Shown piece by piece: positions 9,701 to 17,487 of a DNA stretch of 64,000 nt. Source of the stretch: Heteroscillospira sp050943935 (GTDB taxonomy: Bacteria; Bacillota; Clostridia; Oscillospirales; Oscillospiraceae); NCBI GenBank assembly GCA_050943935.1, contig JBMNQC010000002.1, positions 124,001 through 188,000 on the forward strand, in the 5' to 3' direction. Each line of letters opens with the position of its first letter. Position 1 is the stretch's first letter. The position numbers and the translations under genes were made by a program. Below the pieces are notes generated by a model. That model was not told the DNA's origin, searched no databases, and saw nothing but the letters and a program-made list of their open reading frames with translations.

Positions 9701-10889
9701 GCATATACTCTCCGCCTGCCGCCATCAGTACCTGGAGGGGGATGTGCAGCACTGGTGGCACCCCCATCCGGACGGCGACAGAGGCGTGCGCACCCATTGC
9801 AGCGACGACCTGGTCTGGCTGCCCTGGGCGGTCTGCGAATATGCGGAAAAGACCGGGGACCTCTCTGTTCTGGACGAAGAAGAACCCTTTCTTATCTCCC
9901 CTGAGCTTGGGGCAGACGACCATGATCGCTATGAGACGCCTGCGCTCTCCGGCGAAAGTCTCTCCGTGCGTGAACACTGCGCCCGGGCTTTGGACATGGT
10001 GCTGCGCCGTGGCACAGGTGAGCACGGCCTTCTGAAAATGCTGTCCGGCGACTGGAACGACGGCATGGACAAGGTGGGCGGCGAGAGCGTGTGGCTCACC
10101 TGGTTTTTCGCAAGTACTGCCCGGCGCTTTTCGGAGCTCACCGGCGAGGAACGCTATGTATCGGAGGCTGAAAAGCTCACCCGGGCCGCCGACGCCGCCT
10201 GGGACACCGACCATTGGCTGCGTGGCTATTTTGAGAGCGGCGAGCCTCTGGGCGCGTCGGAGAGCCGGTACTGCCGCATAGACTCCATCGCCCAGAGCTT
10301 TGCCTGCCTGTGCTCCGTGCCAAAGGAGAAGCTGGACGCCGCGCTGGATTCCGCCCTATCCGCCCTGCGCATGGGAAAGCTCACCGCCCTGTTCACCCCC
10401 GCCTTTGAGGATGAAGGCCCCGACCCCGGCTATATCCGCAGCTACGGCCCGGGATTTCGTGAAAACGGCGGCCAGTACACCCACGCGGCTGTGTGGCTGG
10501 CCATGGCCTGCCTGCGCTGCGGCAGGCGTGAGGATGGGCTTAAAATCCTGCTGGACATTCTGCCGGAAAACCACGACGCCCTCACCTACGGCGCGGAGCC
10601 CTTTGTGCTCCCGGCTGATGTGAGCACCAATCCGGACCACTTCGGCCGCGCCGGCTGGACCTGGTACACAGGCTCGGCAGGCTGGTACTGGCGTGTCGCC
10701 GCCGAGGACCTGCTGGGCCTGCATCCCCGGGGCGGGCGGCTGTATATAGAGCCGTCCCCCACCCCCGGACTGGACAGCTGGGGCTTCACCTGGCAGGACA
10801 AGTCCGGAGAGCGCTATACCGTAGCCGTAGATAAGGGCGAGGTGACTGTAAACGGCGCAGCTTATGACGGAAAAGGCTTGCCCTTGTGA
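3738..10889 (+). CDS. Cyclic beta-1,2-glucan synthase-type membrane enzyme (GT84 / glucoamylase-like / GH94)
   Basis: A 2,383-residue multidomain enzyme. In order: a cytosolic N-terminal region (1-260); a hydrophobic pair of segments (about 262-308); a GT84 glycosyltransferase with DSDT at 465-468 and HRWIRGDWQ at 611-619 (DxD and QxxRW-like motifs); further membrane segments (about 640-790); a glucoamylase-like domain with GHLYNWYSTQ and STVDSGNL (Asp927), the part that cyclises beta-1,2-glucan in NdvB-type enzymes; and a C-terminal GH94 phosphorylase-like domain with DWNDGM at 2105-2110 and a late GWTWYTGSAGW motif that controls chain length in known synthases. The ATG at 3738 has GGAGG 8 nt upstream. 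The gene stands alone. Product size and linkage are inferred from family; most studied examples are Gram-negative, but Firmicute enzymes are known. Confidence 0.85.
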   Translation: MDNNNNTNFYIETSALGEYARRMAGSYSDTAHISGRDICSAIRRDLRRLQALSNCDSPPPGSAMEWLTDNWYLARREALSAAGAFRFCGKLPASRDQALIRLAADDLLRAGDGQITQERIAVFLEAWQTRRVLPRLELDLFIPALKAAAVSALAQGGEELNPERAGRLFTTLRFLGSHDLSRCIDSLDLTERALMAESAGVYPRMTERTRDSYRRRMAALAKKQRLPEHMAARRLLRRSAEAAPELRHVGFLLFSEDKSSGLTYIAANLLPTLSLSIALGLHLGPLAALLLLLPFSAAVKALTDLVLLRTLTPRYLPRMELKNGVPPEGKTLCVISAIISDKAGAKELCARLEEACLCSRGSGENLIFGLLADLPESTEKELPGARKAMAEAARLLEELSRRYDRHFLLLTRPRVQREGKYMGWERKRGAILELARAMRGQDCSIRCLAGDLQALMGARYILTLDSDTHLTPGSALELIGAMLHPLNKPVIDEKRGVVVSGHGIIQPRMSTQLRSAVRTPFARLFAGQGGIDPYSSLCGEVYMNLTGSSVFSGKGILDVDAFLRCAGNFPEGQILSHDALEGAVLRCGWAGDIELTDSFPGEVLSFYRRAHRWIRGDWQNSPWLFSRGANLSDLDRWRLLDSLRRSLVSPAVLLCLLWSFFGGRAAVGLIAMGCFIINLILAALHSIIHRPETGERYHSTVISGLPGSLCQSAVSFILLPLEAFTAISAILTALWRMLVTRQSLLEWSPAGQDSRRGVTAYIRAMLPEALLGLACIWLSPAVIGKASGVLWMFSPLAACMLSRVCSDRRSRLSCRDRCWLLTRAREMWGYFDAFMDGENHYLPPDNWQERPPVGLARRTSPTNIGLALISTLSAADLGIIEPDTARERIDATLTTIEALPKWKGHLYNWYSTQTLEVLQPPYVSTVDSGNLCACLIALSQGLTEYGFADSAGRARELAGAMDFSPLLDREKLLLRIGINTAEPDSGSGCYDLLAGEARLSAYLAVARGDIPKKVWERMSRCLVAKGHRRGMASWTGTMFEYLMPELLLPLAGASLLYETAHFCLYVQRRRAPGKPWGCSESAYHALDPSLSYRYKAHGCQALALKPGMDDELVISPYSSFLAMSVDAPAAVHNLQELEKLGALGRYGFWEALDYTPSRMRSGEPEMVRCVMAHHLGMSLISVANVIQNGVWRKRFMRESAMGAYGCLLEERIPLNAPVLRRSPLNPAEKQRPDRHRGLWSKSGGTVEGDRLYCNAVTNGTYSVMSTSCGHSTSYCGDILMYAPSDLRPGSGHGIDFFIWDGEHSRSLLPGVAYAFTQREVSIQSRPGSLSANMALSVCADCSGERRIVSLTPDGEGLSRVMLTMSMKPALAFEKDYVNHPAFFGLGLEARSIPGGVLIRRLRRGRLDACWLCVKCSHSFEADLSENSVSPRARRGRQPEGWLVRPNLRLDVPLELTGGRTEEIRFALGFGADAEQAETYADRALAMDAGNTAALPELSAALLGLDAGDVDDAMGLMPPILFPRVKNAANIRDTDGRGGLWPLGISGDLPLVVYDASAPELIEDAERTVKLCAYLHSLSIPFDLAVMVADGGDYLRPNESRISRLLAHHGLEHLLGANGGVHLLDVSKDLSALKNSACLLLPEDGTDAKYIYNNIFMLTNPLLSNGGAIPEFRFPDGESFEFYVNHSLPPVTWTNMLTNGRFGYLAADCGTGFMWMDNAREQPISPWLNAPAAVTGHEILELETDSGQYSLFASPEGQTRIRYAPGTAVWDSSVNGLHLRVTAFVPPETDARVLLLESSKPVYLRWKLPLSLSSDRGGRPFVVTDYVNSTLSARSARADAGATFSSLCSCGFSGFTCDGGSAARGEYDEKTGAVAEPCFAARISVPGRAVLVCGCDGEEQLRALAEPQAADRALEYTRRYWRCRTSRLKVSTPYPELDRALSPWLPYQTEACRIMGRTSVYQSGGALGFRDQLQDVVSLLLTQPQLCRAHILSACRHQYLEGDVQHWWHPHPDGDRGVRTHCSDDLVWLPWAVCEYAEKTGDLSVLDEEEPFLISPELGADDHDRYETPALSGESLSVREHCARALDMVLRRGTGEHGLLKMLSGDWNDGMDKVGGESVWLTWFFASTARRFSELTGEERYVSEAEKLTRAADAAWDTDHWLRGYFESGEPLGASESRYCRIDSIAQSFACLCSVPKEKLDAALDSALSALRMGKLTALFTPAFEDEGPDPGYIRSYGPGFRENGGQYTHAAVWLAMACLRCGRREDGLKILLDILPENHDALTYGAEPFVLPADVSTNPDHFGRAGWTWYTGSAGWYWRVAAEDLLGLHPRGGRLYIEPSPTPGLDSWGFTWQDKSGERYTVAVDKGEVTVNGAAYDGKGLPL

Positions 10890-10925
10890 GGAAGATTGTG
10901 GTATATTTATAAAATATAAGAATTC

Positions 10926-10962
10926 AACCGCCGCGGCGGAGCGTTTGCTCCGCCGCCGGAGC
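10926..10962 (+). other. GC-rich hairpin between glucan synthase and yfmF
   Basis: GGCGGAGC and GCTCCGCC enclose a 4-nt loop in the 88-bp gap. There is no following T-run, so it is at best a weak terminator or an mRNA-stabilising structure; the yfmF ribosome binding site begins a few bases later. Confidence 0.4.
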
Positions 10963-10978
10963 TATGGAGGTTTAACCA

Positions 10979-12289
10979 TTGAAAGTGACAAGAACTGAAC
11001 TGGCGCCGCTGGTTTTCCTCACCTGCCTCACTACGGACAAGTTCAAGACCGGCTGCCTGCGCGTGAGCCTGCTGGATCAGCTCACCCGCGAAAACGCGGC
11101 CCAGAACGCCCTTATCCCCTATGTTCTGCGCCGGGGCAGCTCCGCCCATCCGGATATGGAGAGTCTGGCCTCCGCTCTGGATGAGCTCTACGGCGCGCGG
11201 CTGGAGCCGGCCGTTACCCGAAAGGGCGAGATACAGCTCACGGGCTTTATCTCCAGCTTCATTGACGACGCTTTCGCCCCAAACGGCGAAGCCGTCCTGG
11301 AGCAGATAGCCTCTCTCACCTGCGAGCTGCTTTTAAGCCCCGACACCCGGGGCGGTCTGCTGCTGCCCAAATATGTGGACAGCGAGCGCGACAAGCTGCT
11401 TGACCGCATCCGCGGCGTGATAAACGACAAGCGCGCCTATTCCATGCACCGCCTGCGGGAGCTCATGTGCTTCGGCGAGGACTACGCCGTGCCCGCCATG
11501 GGCACCGAGGCCGAGGCTGAGGCCATAGGCTATCAGAAGCTCACCCGCCGCTACCGCCGCCTGCTCTCCGAGGCGCCCATAGAGATACTCTACTGCGGCA
11601 CCGTGCCTCCCGCCCGTGTGGAGGAGATATTCACCAATCTGCTTGAAACCCTGCCCCGCAGCGAGGAGCTGCCCGACATGGGCACCGAGATACGCCTGAA
11701 CACCGTGGAGGACCAGCCCCGCTACTATACCGAGGAGCTGGACGTCACCCAGGGCAAGCTGGCCATTGGCTTCCGTCTGGGCGAGTATTTCGAGGATGAT
11801 CACATACCAGCCATCCAGGTATTCAACGCCCTGTACGGCGGCAGCGTGAACTCCAAGCTGTTCATGAACGTGCGGGAGAAGCTGAGCCTGTGCTATTTCG
11901 CCAGCTCCGGCGTGGACTGCTTCAAGGGCCTCATGCTGGTGTCATCCGGCATAGAGTTCGATAAATACCAGGTCGCCCTGGACGAGATAAACGCCCAGCT
12001 GGACGCTATGCGCCGGGGCGAGTTCACCGAGGATGAGCTTACAGCCGCCCGGAAGAGCATATCCAGCGATCTGCGCGCCACGATGGACTCCCCCGGCGCC
12101 CTCATAGATTTCTGGCTGGGTCAGAACATCCGGGGCTTTGAGTACGGCCCCGAGGAGCTGGCCGAGCTAATTGAGTCCGTCACCGCCGGCGAGGTGGTGC
12201 AGGCGGCCAAAAGCGTCGAGTGCGACGCGGTGTATTTCCTTAAAGGTCTGGAAAAGGAGGATGAGCCCCATGCAGAAAACCAGATATGA
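10979..12289 (+). CDS. yfmF: M16-family peptidase-like protein YfmF (zinc-site-less partner)
   Basis: A 436-residue M16 (pitrilysin-like) protein without the inverted HxxEH zinc motif, so it is the presumed non-catalytic partner of the next gene. Two M16 halves are recognisable: an N-terminal beta-alpha part (ALDELYGARLEP) and a C-terminal part with NALYGGSVNSKLFMNVREKLSLCYF, the R/Y region typical of M16 C-terminal domains. In Bacillus the homologous pair (ymfF/ymfH) is linked to EF-P aminopentanol modification. The TTG start at 10979 is supported by GGAGG 8 nt upstream. It overlaps yfmH by 20 bp. Confidence 0.85.
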   Translation: MKVTRTELAPLVFLTCLTTDKFKTGCLRVSLLDQLTRENAAQNALIPYVLRRGSSAHPDMESLASALDELYGARLEPAVTRKGEIQLTGFISSFIDDAFAPNGEAVLEQIASLTCELLLSPDTRGGLLLPKYVDSERDKLLDRIRGVINDKRAYSMHRLRELMCFGEDYAVPAMGTEAEAEAIGYQKLTRRYRRLLSEAPIEILYCGTVPPARVEEIFTNLLETLPRSEELPDMGTEIRLNTVEDQPRYYTEELDVTQGKLAIGFRLGEYFEDDHIPAIQVFNALYGGSVNSKLFMNVREKLSLCYFASSGVDCFKGLMLVSSGIEFDKYQVALDEINAQLDAMRRGEFTEDELTAARKSISSDLRATMDSPGALIDFWLGQNIRGFEYGPEELAELIESVTAGEVVQAAKSVECDAVYFLKGLEKEDEPHAENQI

Positions 12290-13556
12290 GTCCATAGGCG
12301 AGGAGCTTTATACCGAGACGCTCCCCAACGGCCTCACCATACAGGTGCTGCCCAAGCCGGGCTTCAACAAGAGCTATGCGGTTTTCGCCACCAACTACGG
12401 CGGCGCCGACCGTCGCTTCCGCATAGGCGGTAAGTGGATAGACACCCCCGCAGGCGTGGCCCACTTCCTGGAGCACAAGATGTTCGACACTCCCGACGGC
12501 GGCAACGCCCTGGCGGTGCTGTCGGCAAACGGCGCCAACCCCAACGCCTTCACCTCCTCCGGCATGACCGCCTATTATTTCGAGAGCACCCAGGGCTTTG
12601 AGGAGAACCTGCGCACCCTGCTGAGCTTTGTTTCCGTGCCCTATTTCACGGAGGAGAGCGTGCGCAAGGAGCAGGGCATCATAGGCCAGGAGATACGCAT
12701 GATAGAGGACAACCCGGGCTTTGTGGTCTACAACAACGCCATGCGTTGCCTGTTCCGGCACAATCCCGTCCGGGACAGCGTGGCCGGCAGCATTGAGAGC
12801 ATAGCCGAGATAACGGCGGACACCCTCTACGACTGCCACAAGATCTTTTACAATCCCTCCAACATGACCCTTGCCGTGGTGGGCGACGTTGACCCCGAGG
12901 CAGTCTCCCGCATAGCCCGGGAGGTACTGCCCGCCGAGCCGGGTGAAATGCCGGAGCGGGATTACGGCGAGGCCGAGGATGAGCTGCCCGCGGAGAATTT
13001 CATCTCCGTGGAAATGGAGGTATCCGCGCCCCAGTTCATAATAGCCTCCCGCTTTGAACCCGCGCCCCGAGGCGAGGCCAGACAGCGGCAGAGGCTCATA
13101 GCCGAGCTGGCCCTGCGCTGCCTCATGGGCAAGACCTCCGCCTTCTATACGGAGCTTTACGCCGAGGGACTGCTGAAGCAGGACTTCTCCGCCGAGACGG
13201 ATTACTCCGCGGGAACGGCCTCCATTCTGGCCGGCGGCGAGAGCGCCGAGCCGGAGCAGGTGCTGGAGCGCCTGAAGCAGGCCGCGGACAAGCTGCTGCA
13301 CGGCGGCATGGCCGGCGGGGATTTCCTGCGCATGAGAAAATCCTTCTACGGCGCGGCCCTGCGGAGTCTGGATTCCTTTGAGGATGTCTGCGTCTCTCTG
13401 GCGGACTGCCGCTTTGCCGGCTGTATCCTGCCGGAGCAGTACGCCCTCATTGAAACCATCACCGCCGACGAGGTGCGCGCCTTTATTGCCGAGGCTCTCG
13501 CCCCGGAAAAGCTGGCGCTTTCCGTGGTCTGCCCCAGAAATGCCCGTCAGGGCTGA
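12270..13556 (+). CDS. yfmH: M16-family zinc peptidase YfmH
   Basis: A 428-residue peptidase with the inverted zinc motif HFLEH (residues about 65-69) and a downstream acidic zinc ligand region (EEIRMIEDNP-like, about 150). It pairs with YfmF as an M16 heterodimer; in Bacillus the pair is required for maturation of the EF-P lysine modification. The ATG at 12270 has GGAGG 9 nt upstream, inside the yfmF coding region, indicating coupling. lgt follows after 16 bp, so the three probably form one operon. Confidence 0.88.
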   Translation: MQKTRYESIGEELYTETLPNGLTIQVLPKPGFNKSYAVFATNYGGADRRFRIGGKWIDTPAGVAHFLEHKMFDTPDGGNALAVLSANGANPNAFTSSGMTAYYFESTQGFEENLRTLLSFVSVPYFTEESVRKEQGIIGQEIRMIEDNPGFVVYNNAMRCLFRHNPVRDSVAGSIESIAEITADTLYDCHKIFYNPSNMTLAVVGDVDPEAVSRIAREVLPAEPGEMPERDYGEAEDELPAENFISVEMEVSAPQFIIASRFEPAPRGEARQRQRLIAELALRCLMGKTSAFYTELYAEGLLKQDFSAETDYSAGTASILAGGESAEPEQVLERLKQAADKLLHGGMAGGDFLRMRKSFYGAALRSLDSFEDVCVSLADCRFAGCILPEQYALIETITADEVRAFIAEALAPEKLALSVVCPRNARQG

Positions 13557-13572
13557 AAGGACGAGTCTTAAT

Positions 13573-14409
13573 TTGAAACCCATAATCAGCTTTCCCATGT
13601 TCGGGGAGAATTTCAGCCTGAATCCCCCCAACCACTTTGATATTTTCGGCTTTTCCATCTACTGGTACGGCGTCATCATCGCCTCCGGCTTTCTTCTGGC
13701 CGTGTGCTACTGCATAAAGCGCAGCGGCGAGTTCGGCCTTACCGCAGACAATGTACTGGATATGCTCATAATAGCCACGCCTCTGGCCATAATCGGCGCG
13801 CGGCTGTACTATGTGGTGTTCAACTTCTCCCTGTATTCGGATGACCTCATGGGTATATTCCGCATACGGGACGGTGGGCTGGCAATTTACGGCGGCATCA
13901 TTGCCGCAGTGATAGGCCTGTTTATAGCTTCCCGACGCAGCCGGTTTTCCCCCTACGCCATGCTGGATTTGGGCGCCTTCGGCCTGCTGATAGGCCAGAG
14001 CGTCGGCCGCTGGGGCAATTTCATAAACCGCGAGGCCTACGGCGCCGAGACGGAGATATTCTGCCGTATGGGCCTCACAGACCCGGTGAGCGGCGTGACC
14101 AGCTACGTTCACCCTACTTTTCTGTACGAATCCCTGTGGAACCTGCTGGGCTTTACTCTGCTGCACATCTTTTCCAGGAAATTTGAGCGCCGCTTCGACG
14201 GTCAGCTCTTCCTGATGTACGCGGCCTGGTACGGCTTCGGCCGTATGTTCATAGAGGGTCTGCGCACCGACAGCCTGTATCTTTTCGCCAACATCCGGGT
14301 GTCACAGCTTCTGGCGGCAGTATCCTGCGCGGCGGCTCTCATAGCCCTGCGGGTGCTGCTCAAGCGGCCCTACAATCCGCAATATCTCTGGAAGAACAAA
14401 AAGGTATAG
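13573..14409 (+). CDS. lgt: Prolipoprotein diacylglyceryl transferase
   Basis: Lgt (278 residues) transfers diacylglycerol from phosphatidylglycerol to the lipobox cysteine of prelipoproteins in the membrane. Visible hallmarks are YWYGVIIASGF near the N-terminus, the essential signature GRWGNFINREAYG (about 155-167), HPTFLYESLWN and the C-terminal FGRMFIEGLRTDSL. About seven membrane segments can be counted. The start is a TTG at 13573 with AAAGGA 11 nt upstream; an ATG at 13597 has no site. At least three lipoproteins in this window (17488, 44939, 52407) would be substrates. Confidence 0.95.
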   Translation: MKPIISFPMFGENFSLNPPNHFDIFGFSIYWYGVIIASGFLLAVCYCIKRSGEFGLTADNVLDMLIIATPLAIIGARLYYVVFNFSLYSDDLMGIFRIRDGGLAIYGGIIAAVIGLFIASRRSRFSPYAMLDLGAFGLLIGQSVGRWGNFINREAYGAETEIFCRMGLTDPVSGVTSYVHPTFLYESLWNLLGFTLLHIFSRKFERRFDGQLFLMYAAWYGFGRMFIEGLRTDSLYLFANIRVSQLLAAVSCAAALIALRVLLKRPYNPQYLWKNKKV

Positions 14410-14482
14410 ACAAAGCAGCTCATTGGCGTTACAATCTAATCATCCACCATCAAATCATGCTCGAATCGGGAGGTACATAACA

Positions 14483-14995
14483 ATGTTTGACTTTAACAAC
14501 ATCAAGAGCAAGGTCATCGATTCCATCAGCAAGGCAGCGGACACCACCAAGGACCTGGCCGACAAGGCCTCCGATAAGGCTAAGGACGTCAGCCGTATCG
14601 CAAAGCTCAGCCTGGAGATAAACAGCGAGAAGGACGTTATCCGCAAAGCCTACTCAGAGATAGGTAAGCTCTACTATGAGATGCATAAAGATAATCCCGA
14701 GGGCTTCTTCATTCAGCTCTGCGACGAGGTTACCCTGGCTCAGGAGAATATCGCCGCTAAGGAGGCCGAGATTGCCGAGCTCAAGGCCGGCTCCTCTGAT
14801 GACGATGACAGCATCACCGTTGAGTTTGAGGAGGTTGTCTCCGACGGCGAAAAGGTAGAAGAGGACAGCTGCTGCGACCCCTATGATTTTGAGCCTGAGC
14901 CCGAGCCAGACGACAAGCACGGCTTTGGCGACGCGGGAGAGAACGAGAAAAGCTCCACCAGCGAGGGCGGCAGCGAGCATCCCGACGAGGAATAA
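14483..14995 (+). CDS. Acidic coiled-coil protein, unknown function
   Basis: A 170-residue cytosolic protein. Residues 1-45 are a lysine/alanine/aspartate-rich amphipathic helix (TTKDLADKASDKAKDVSR, resembling LEA-like or YtxH-tail repeats). A helical middle (50-105) contains YSEIGKLYYEMHKDNPE, and the tail is strongly acidic and probably disordered (DDDD, EPEPEPDD). Similar genes occur in clostridia, often beside a zinc-ribbon protein, without known function. The ATG at 14483 has GGGAGG upstream. A strong terminator follows. Confidence 0.75.
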   Translation: MFDFNNIKSKVIDSISKAADTTKDLADKASDKAKDVSRIAKLSLEINSEKDVIRKAYSEIGKLYYEMHKDNPEGFFIQLCDEVTLAQENIAAKEAEIAELKAGSSDDDDSITVEFEEVVSDGEKVEEDSCCDPYDFEPEPEPDDKHGFGDAGENEKSSTSEGGSEHPDEE

Positions 14996-15012
14996 TATAC
15001 TTATAACAAGCT

Positions 15013-15055
15013 CCAAAAAAGAGTCGATGTTTACAAAACATCGGCTCTTTTTTTG
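15013..15055 (+). terminator. Intrinsic terminator
   Basis: GAGTCGATGTT and AACATCGGCTC form an 11-bp stem (one G-U pair), followed by seven T. The A-run on the left extends the stem. Confidence 0.92.
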
Positions 15056-15142
15056 GAGAAAATTCGCGGCTAAACATTGTGGAAATTCACAAATCTCTAT
15101 GTTATTATATTGTCATAGTATTTCACGAAAAGGTGATGCACA

Positions 15143-16681
15143 ATGAATATTCCCATGGAAATTCTCCTTGACTATATGGCCTATCTGAACCCGGAAATAC
15201 ACCTTGACAGACGTGATATGTGGATAGACGGCATAAAGCTCATGCCCGAAAACCACCGGTTGGACAAGGGCTTTCTCTATTTCTCTCCTCCCGACCCCAT
15301 GGTTCTGCCAGCCGGGCACCCTCCGGTGGTCTATGTCTGTCCCTTTGACTGCAAGGAAGAAATTCCTACGGACAATTCAATTGTCCTGCACACGGATATG
15401 CATCTCAACGCAGTATTCAACGAGCTGCTGGGAACCCAGAACCTTGTGCGCAGCTGGGTGCACGAGGTTGAAATATCCATCAGCCGCCGGGAGGGCGTAC
15501 AGCGCCTTATGGACATAAGCGGCCGCGTTTTCGGCAACCCAATAGCCGTTATGACCGGCGCATTCAAGACCATAGCCGCCACCTGGGATTTCGAGACCTC
15601 CGACAGTATATTCTGGGAGCTGCTGGAGCTTGGCTATCTCACCAACGACAGCTACCGAAAGCTGAAAGAGTACGGCTATCTCTCGCCCGAGATTCTGGAC
15701 GGCAAAACCCACGTTTTCCAGCCGGACGCGCTCAATTCGCACACCAGCACCATAACCGCCATCAATCAGGACGGCGCTACGGGCTTCATAATCCTGATGT
15801 CCTGCAGCAATACGCCCATATCCCCGGGCATAATACAGCTCTACGACTATTTTATTGAAAAGCTGCGGGACTATCTGCAGCCCGCCACCTCCTCCAACGA
15901 CTATCTCCGCAGTCAGTTCGACAATTTTCTTATAGATATAATAGAAGGGCATATCAGCTCCCAGCGCGACATAGTTGAGCGGAGCCTGGTCTATCCCCCC
16001 GCCTTTCAGGAGAACTATTTCTCCGTGATAGTCGGCCACGAGAGCAGCACCACCCTGTATCTGGAGCACGCCATGCAGAATCTGTCCACGCTGTTTCCCA
16101 ATGTGCGTATGCTCCAGCACAACAAGAATATACTCATGTATCCCAAAAACAGCTCCAAGCCGGAGAAAAATGCAGCTTTTTTTGAAACTCTGAATGAATA
16201 TCTCCAGGTAAACCGCGCCCATGTAGGCGTAAGCGAAAGCTTTCACGGGCTGGAAAATCTTCGTCAGGCCTATATACAGGCCCGGGATTCCCTGGAAATA
16301 GGCCGCAGGCTCTCCGTGTCCTCCTGCGTCGGAGATATGCTCAGCCCCGACAGCGGTCCCCGGCGCATCTTCCGCTTTTCGGACTACCATGTATATATGC
16401 TTCTCTCCGGTCAGCAGCATGAGCTGGGCATACTGGACCAACTCCACCGCTATGATATAGACCACAAAACGGACTACTATCGCATTCTCTTTATCTTCCT
16501 CAGCTTTGACCGGCAGTTCACAAAAACCGCCGCCCTGCTGCACATGCACCGAAACAACGTAATTTATCACATAGGCAGGATATGCGAGATATTCTCGCTT
16601 GATCTGGAGGACCCCGGTCAGCGCCTGCGTCTGCTGCTGCTCTACCGTCTCAGCGACCTGATAAGCGCCGGAGAGCTGTAA
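15143..16681 (+). CDS. PucR/CdaR-type transcriptional regulator
   Basis: A 512-residue regulator. The C-terminal 60 residues form the PucR helix-turn-helix (FTKTAALLHMHRNNVIYHIGR, about residues 455-475), followed by the typical DPGQRLRLLLLYRL end. The middle (about 270-400) matches the GGDEF-like/CdaR linker region of this family; the N-terminal 250 residues have no domain I can name and may sense a ligand. Such regulators control purine, sugar-acid or amino-acid catabolism. The ATG at 15143 has AAAGGTG upstream. A membrane protein follows after 18 bp and could be a target or sensor partner. Confidence 0.82.
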   Translation: MNIPMEILLDYMAYLNPEIHLDRRDMWIDGIKLMPENHRLDKGFLYFSPPDPMVLPAGHPPVVYVCPFDCKEEIPTDNSIVLHTDMHLNAVFNELLGTQNLVRSWVHEVEISISRREGVQRLMDISGRVFGNPIAVMTGAFKTIAATWDFETSDSIFWELLELGYLTNDSYRKLKEYGYLSPEILDGKTHVFQPDALNSHTSTITAINQDGATGFIILMSCSNTPISPGIIQLYDYFIEKLRDYLQPATSSNDYLRSQFDNFLIDIIEGHISSQRDIVERSLVYPPAFQENYFSVIVGHESSTTLYLEHAMQNLSTLFPNVRMLQHNKNILMYPKNSSKPEKNAAFFETLNEYLQVNRAHVGVSESFHGLENLRQAYIQARDSLEIGRRLSVSSCVGDMLSPDSGPRRIFRFSDYHVYMLLSGQQHELGILDQLHRYDIDHKTDYYRILFIFLSFDRQFTKTAALLHMHRNNVIYHIGRICEIFSLDLEDPGQRLRLLLLYRLSDLISAGEL

Positions 16682-16699
16682 AATAATGAGGTGCCCCCC

Positions 16700-17410
16700 A
16701 TGAAGCGACTTGCAGCGTTCTGCTTTGCCGTTTTCCTGTGTATCCTCCCCCTGTCCACCCCGGTCTCCGCAAACGCAGCCGAGCGCCCGGCACTCACGGT
16801 AATAGTATCCGGAGCACCAGAGGATTTTGAGCTTTCGCTCAAGTTTGGCGACGGGAGCATAGTCACACCACGTATGGTTGGGAATCGAATCTGGCAGACA
16901 TATTTTCGATTTTTCCACAGCGATTATCCACGCAATACAGAACCAGTCTCTCTGCTTATCCGTTATAATGGGCAGGTTACAGAAAAAGCAGGTATCCCCG
17001 AATTCACCAAGAGCTATAACAACGCCGTAACATTAAACCTCCGCACCGGTGAGCTATGCGACGCAAACACTCCGATGCGCAAAAGTATACTTATCGCCTC
17101 AAGAGTTGGGTTTACTATGCTTGGCGAGGGGCTGGTTTTCTATTATTTTGGCTATCGCACCCGCCGCAGCTGGCTGGTGTTTATGGCTGCAAACCTAATC
17201 ACCCAGGGCTGGCTCAATTATGTGCTGTACAACATTAATTACGCACAGGTCGCCCTGTTCTTCCTGGAATTTATAGTGGTAATAGCAGAGCTGGCTCTGT
17301 TCCTGCCGGTCAGCGAACACTCCTACAAACGTACAAGCTGCTATATTCTTGCGGGAAACGCCGCAAGCTTTCTCCTGGGGCTTCTTATCTTATCTGGTTT
17401 TCCAATATAA
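16700..17410 (+). CDS. Membrane protein with extracytoplasmic N-terminal domain, unknown function
   Basis: A 236-residue protein with a signal peptide (KRLAAFCFAVFLCILPLSTP then SANA-A cleavage site), about 110 exported residues rich in beta strands, then four membrane segments (about 118-232, beginning ILIASRVGFTMLGEGLVFYYF). I do not recognise the family; similar architectures occur in clostridia as uncharacterised proteins. The ATG at 16700 has GAGGTG 6 nt upstream. Its codon use is slightly more AT-rich than its neighbours. It is probably cotranscribed with the PucR-type regulator upstream. Confidence 0.75.
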   Translation: MKRLAAFCFAVFLCILPLSTPVSANAAERPALTVIVSGAPEDFELSLKFGDGSIVTPRMVGNRIWQTYFRFFHSDYPRNTEPVSLLIRYNGQVTEKAGIPEFTKSYNNAVTLNLRTGELCDANTPMRKSILIASRVGFTMLGEGLVFYYFGYRTRRSWLVFMAANLITQGWLNYVLYNINYAQVALFFLEFIVVIAELALFLPVSEHSYKRTSCYILAGNAASFLLGLLILSGFPI

Positions 17411-17446
17411 AGCATCCCCCGGCGCGTATGCACCGGGGGATATTTT
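17411..17446 (+). terminator. Intrinsic terminator after membrane protein gene
   Basis: ATCCCCCGG and CCGGGGGAT enclose a 10-nt loop, followed by ATTTTAT. It lies between convergent genes and may serve both. Confidence 0.75.
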
Positions 17447-17487
17447 ATCGGCGCAGCGCGCCTCCAAAATTATTCATTCTTCACTAT

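Noticed and set aside
12240..13658. Long minus-strand reading frame of about 470 codons
   Set aside because: It lies antisense to yfmH, which has the zinc motif and a good ribosome binding site; the antisense frame has Gly/His-rich composition typical of a GC-rich shadow.
15377..16918. Long minus-strand frame of about 510 codons
   Set aside because: Antisense to the PucR-type regulator; no ribosome binding site and no domain pattern.
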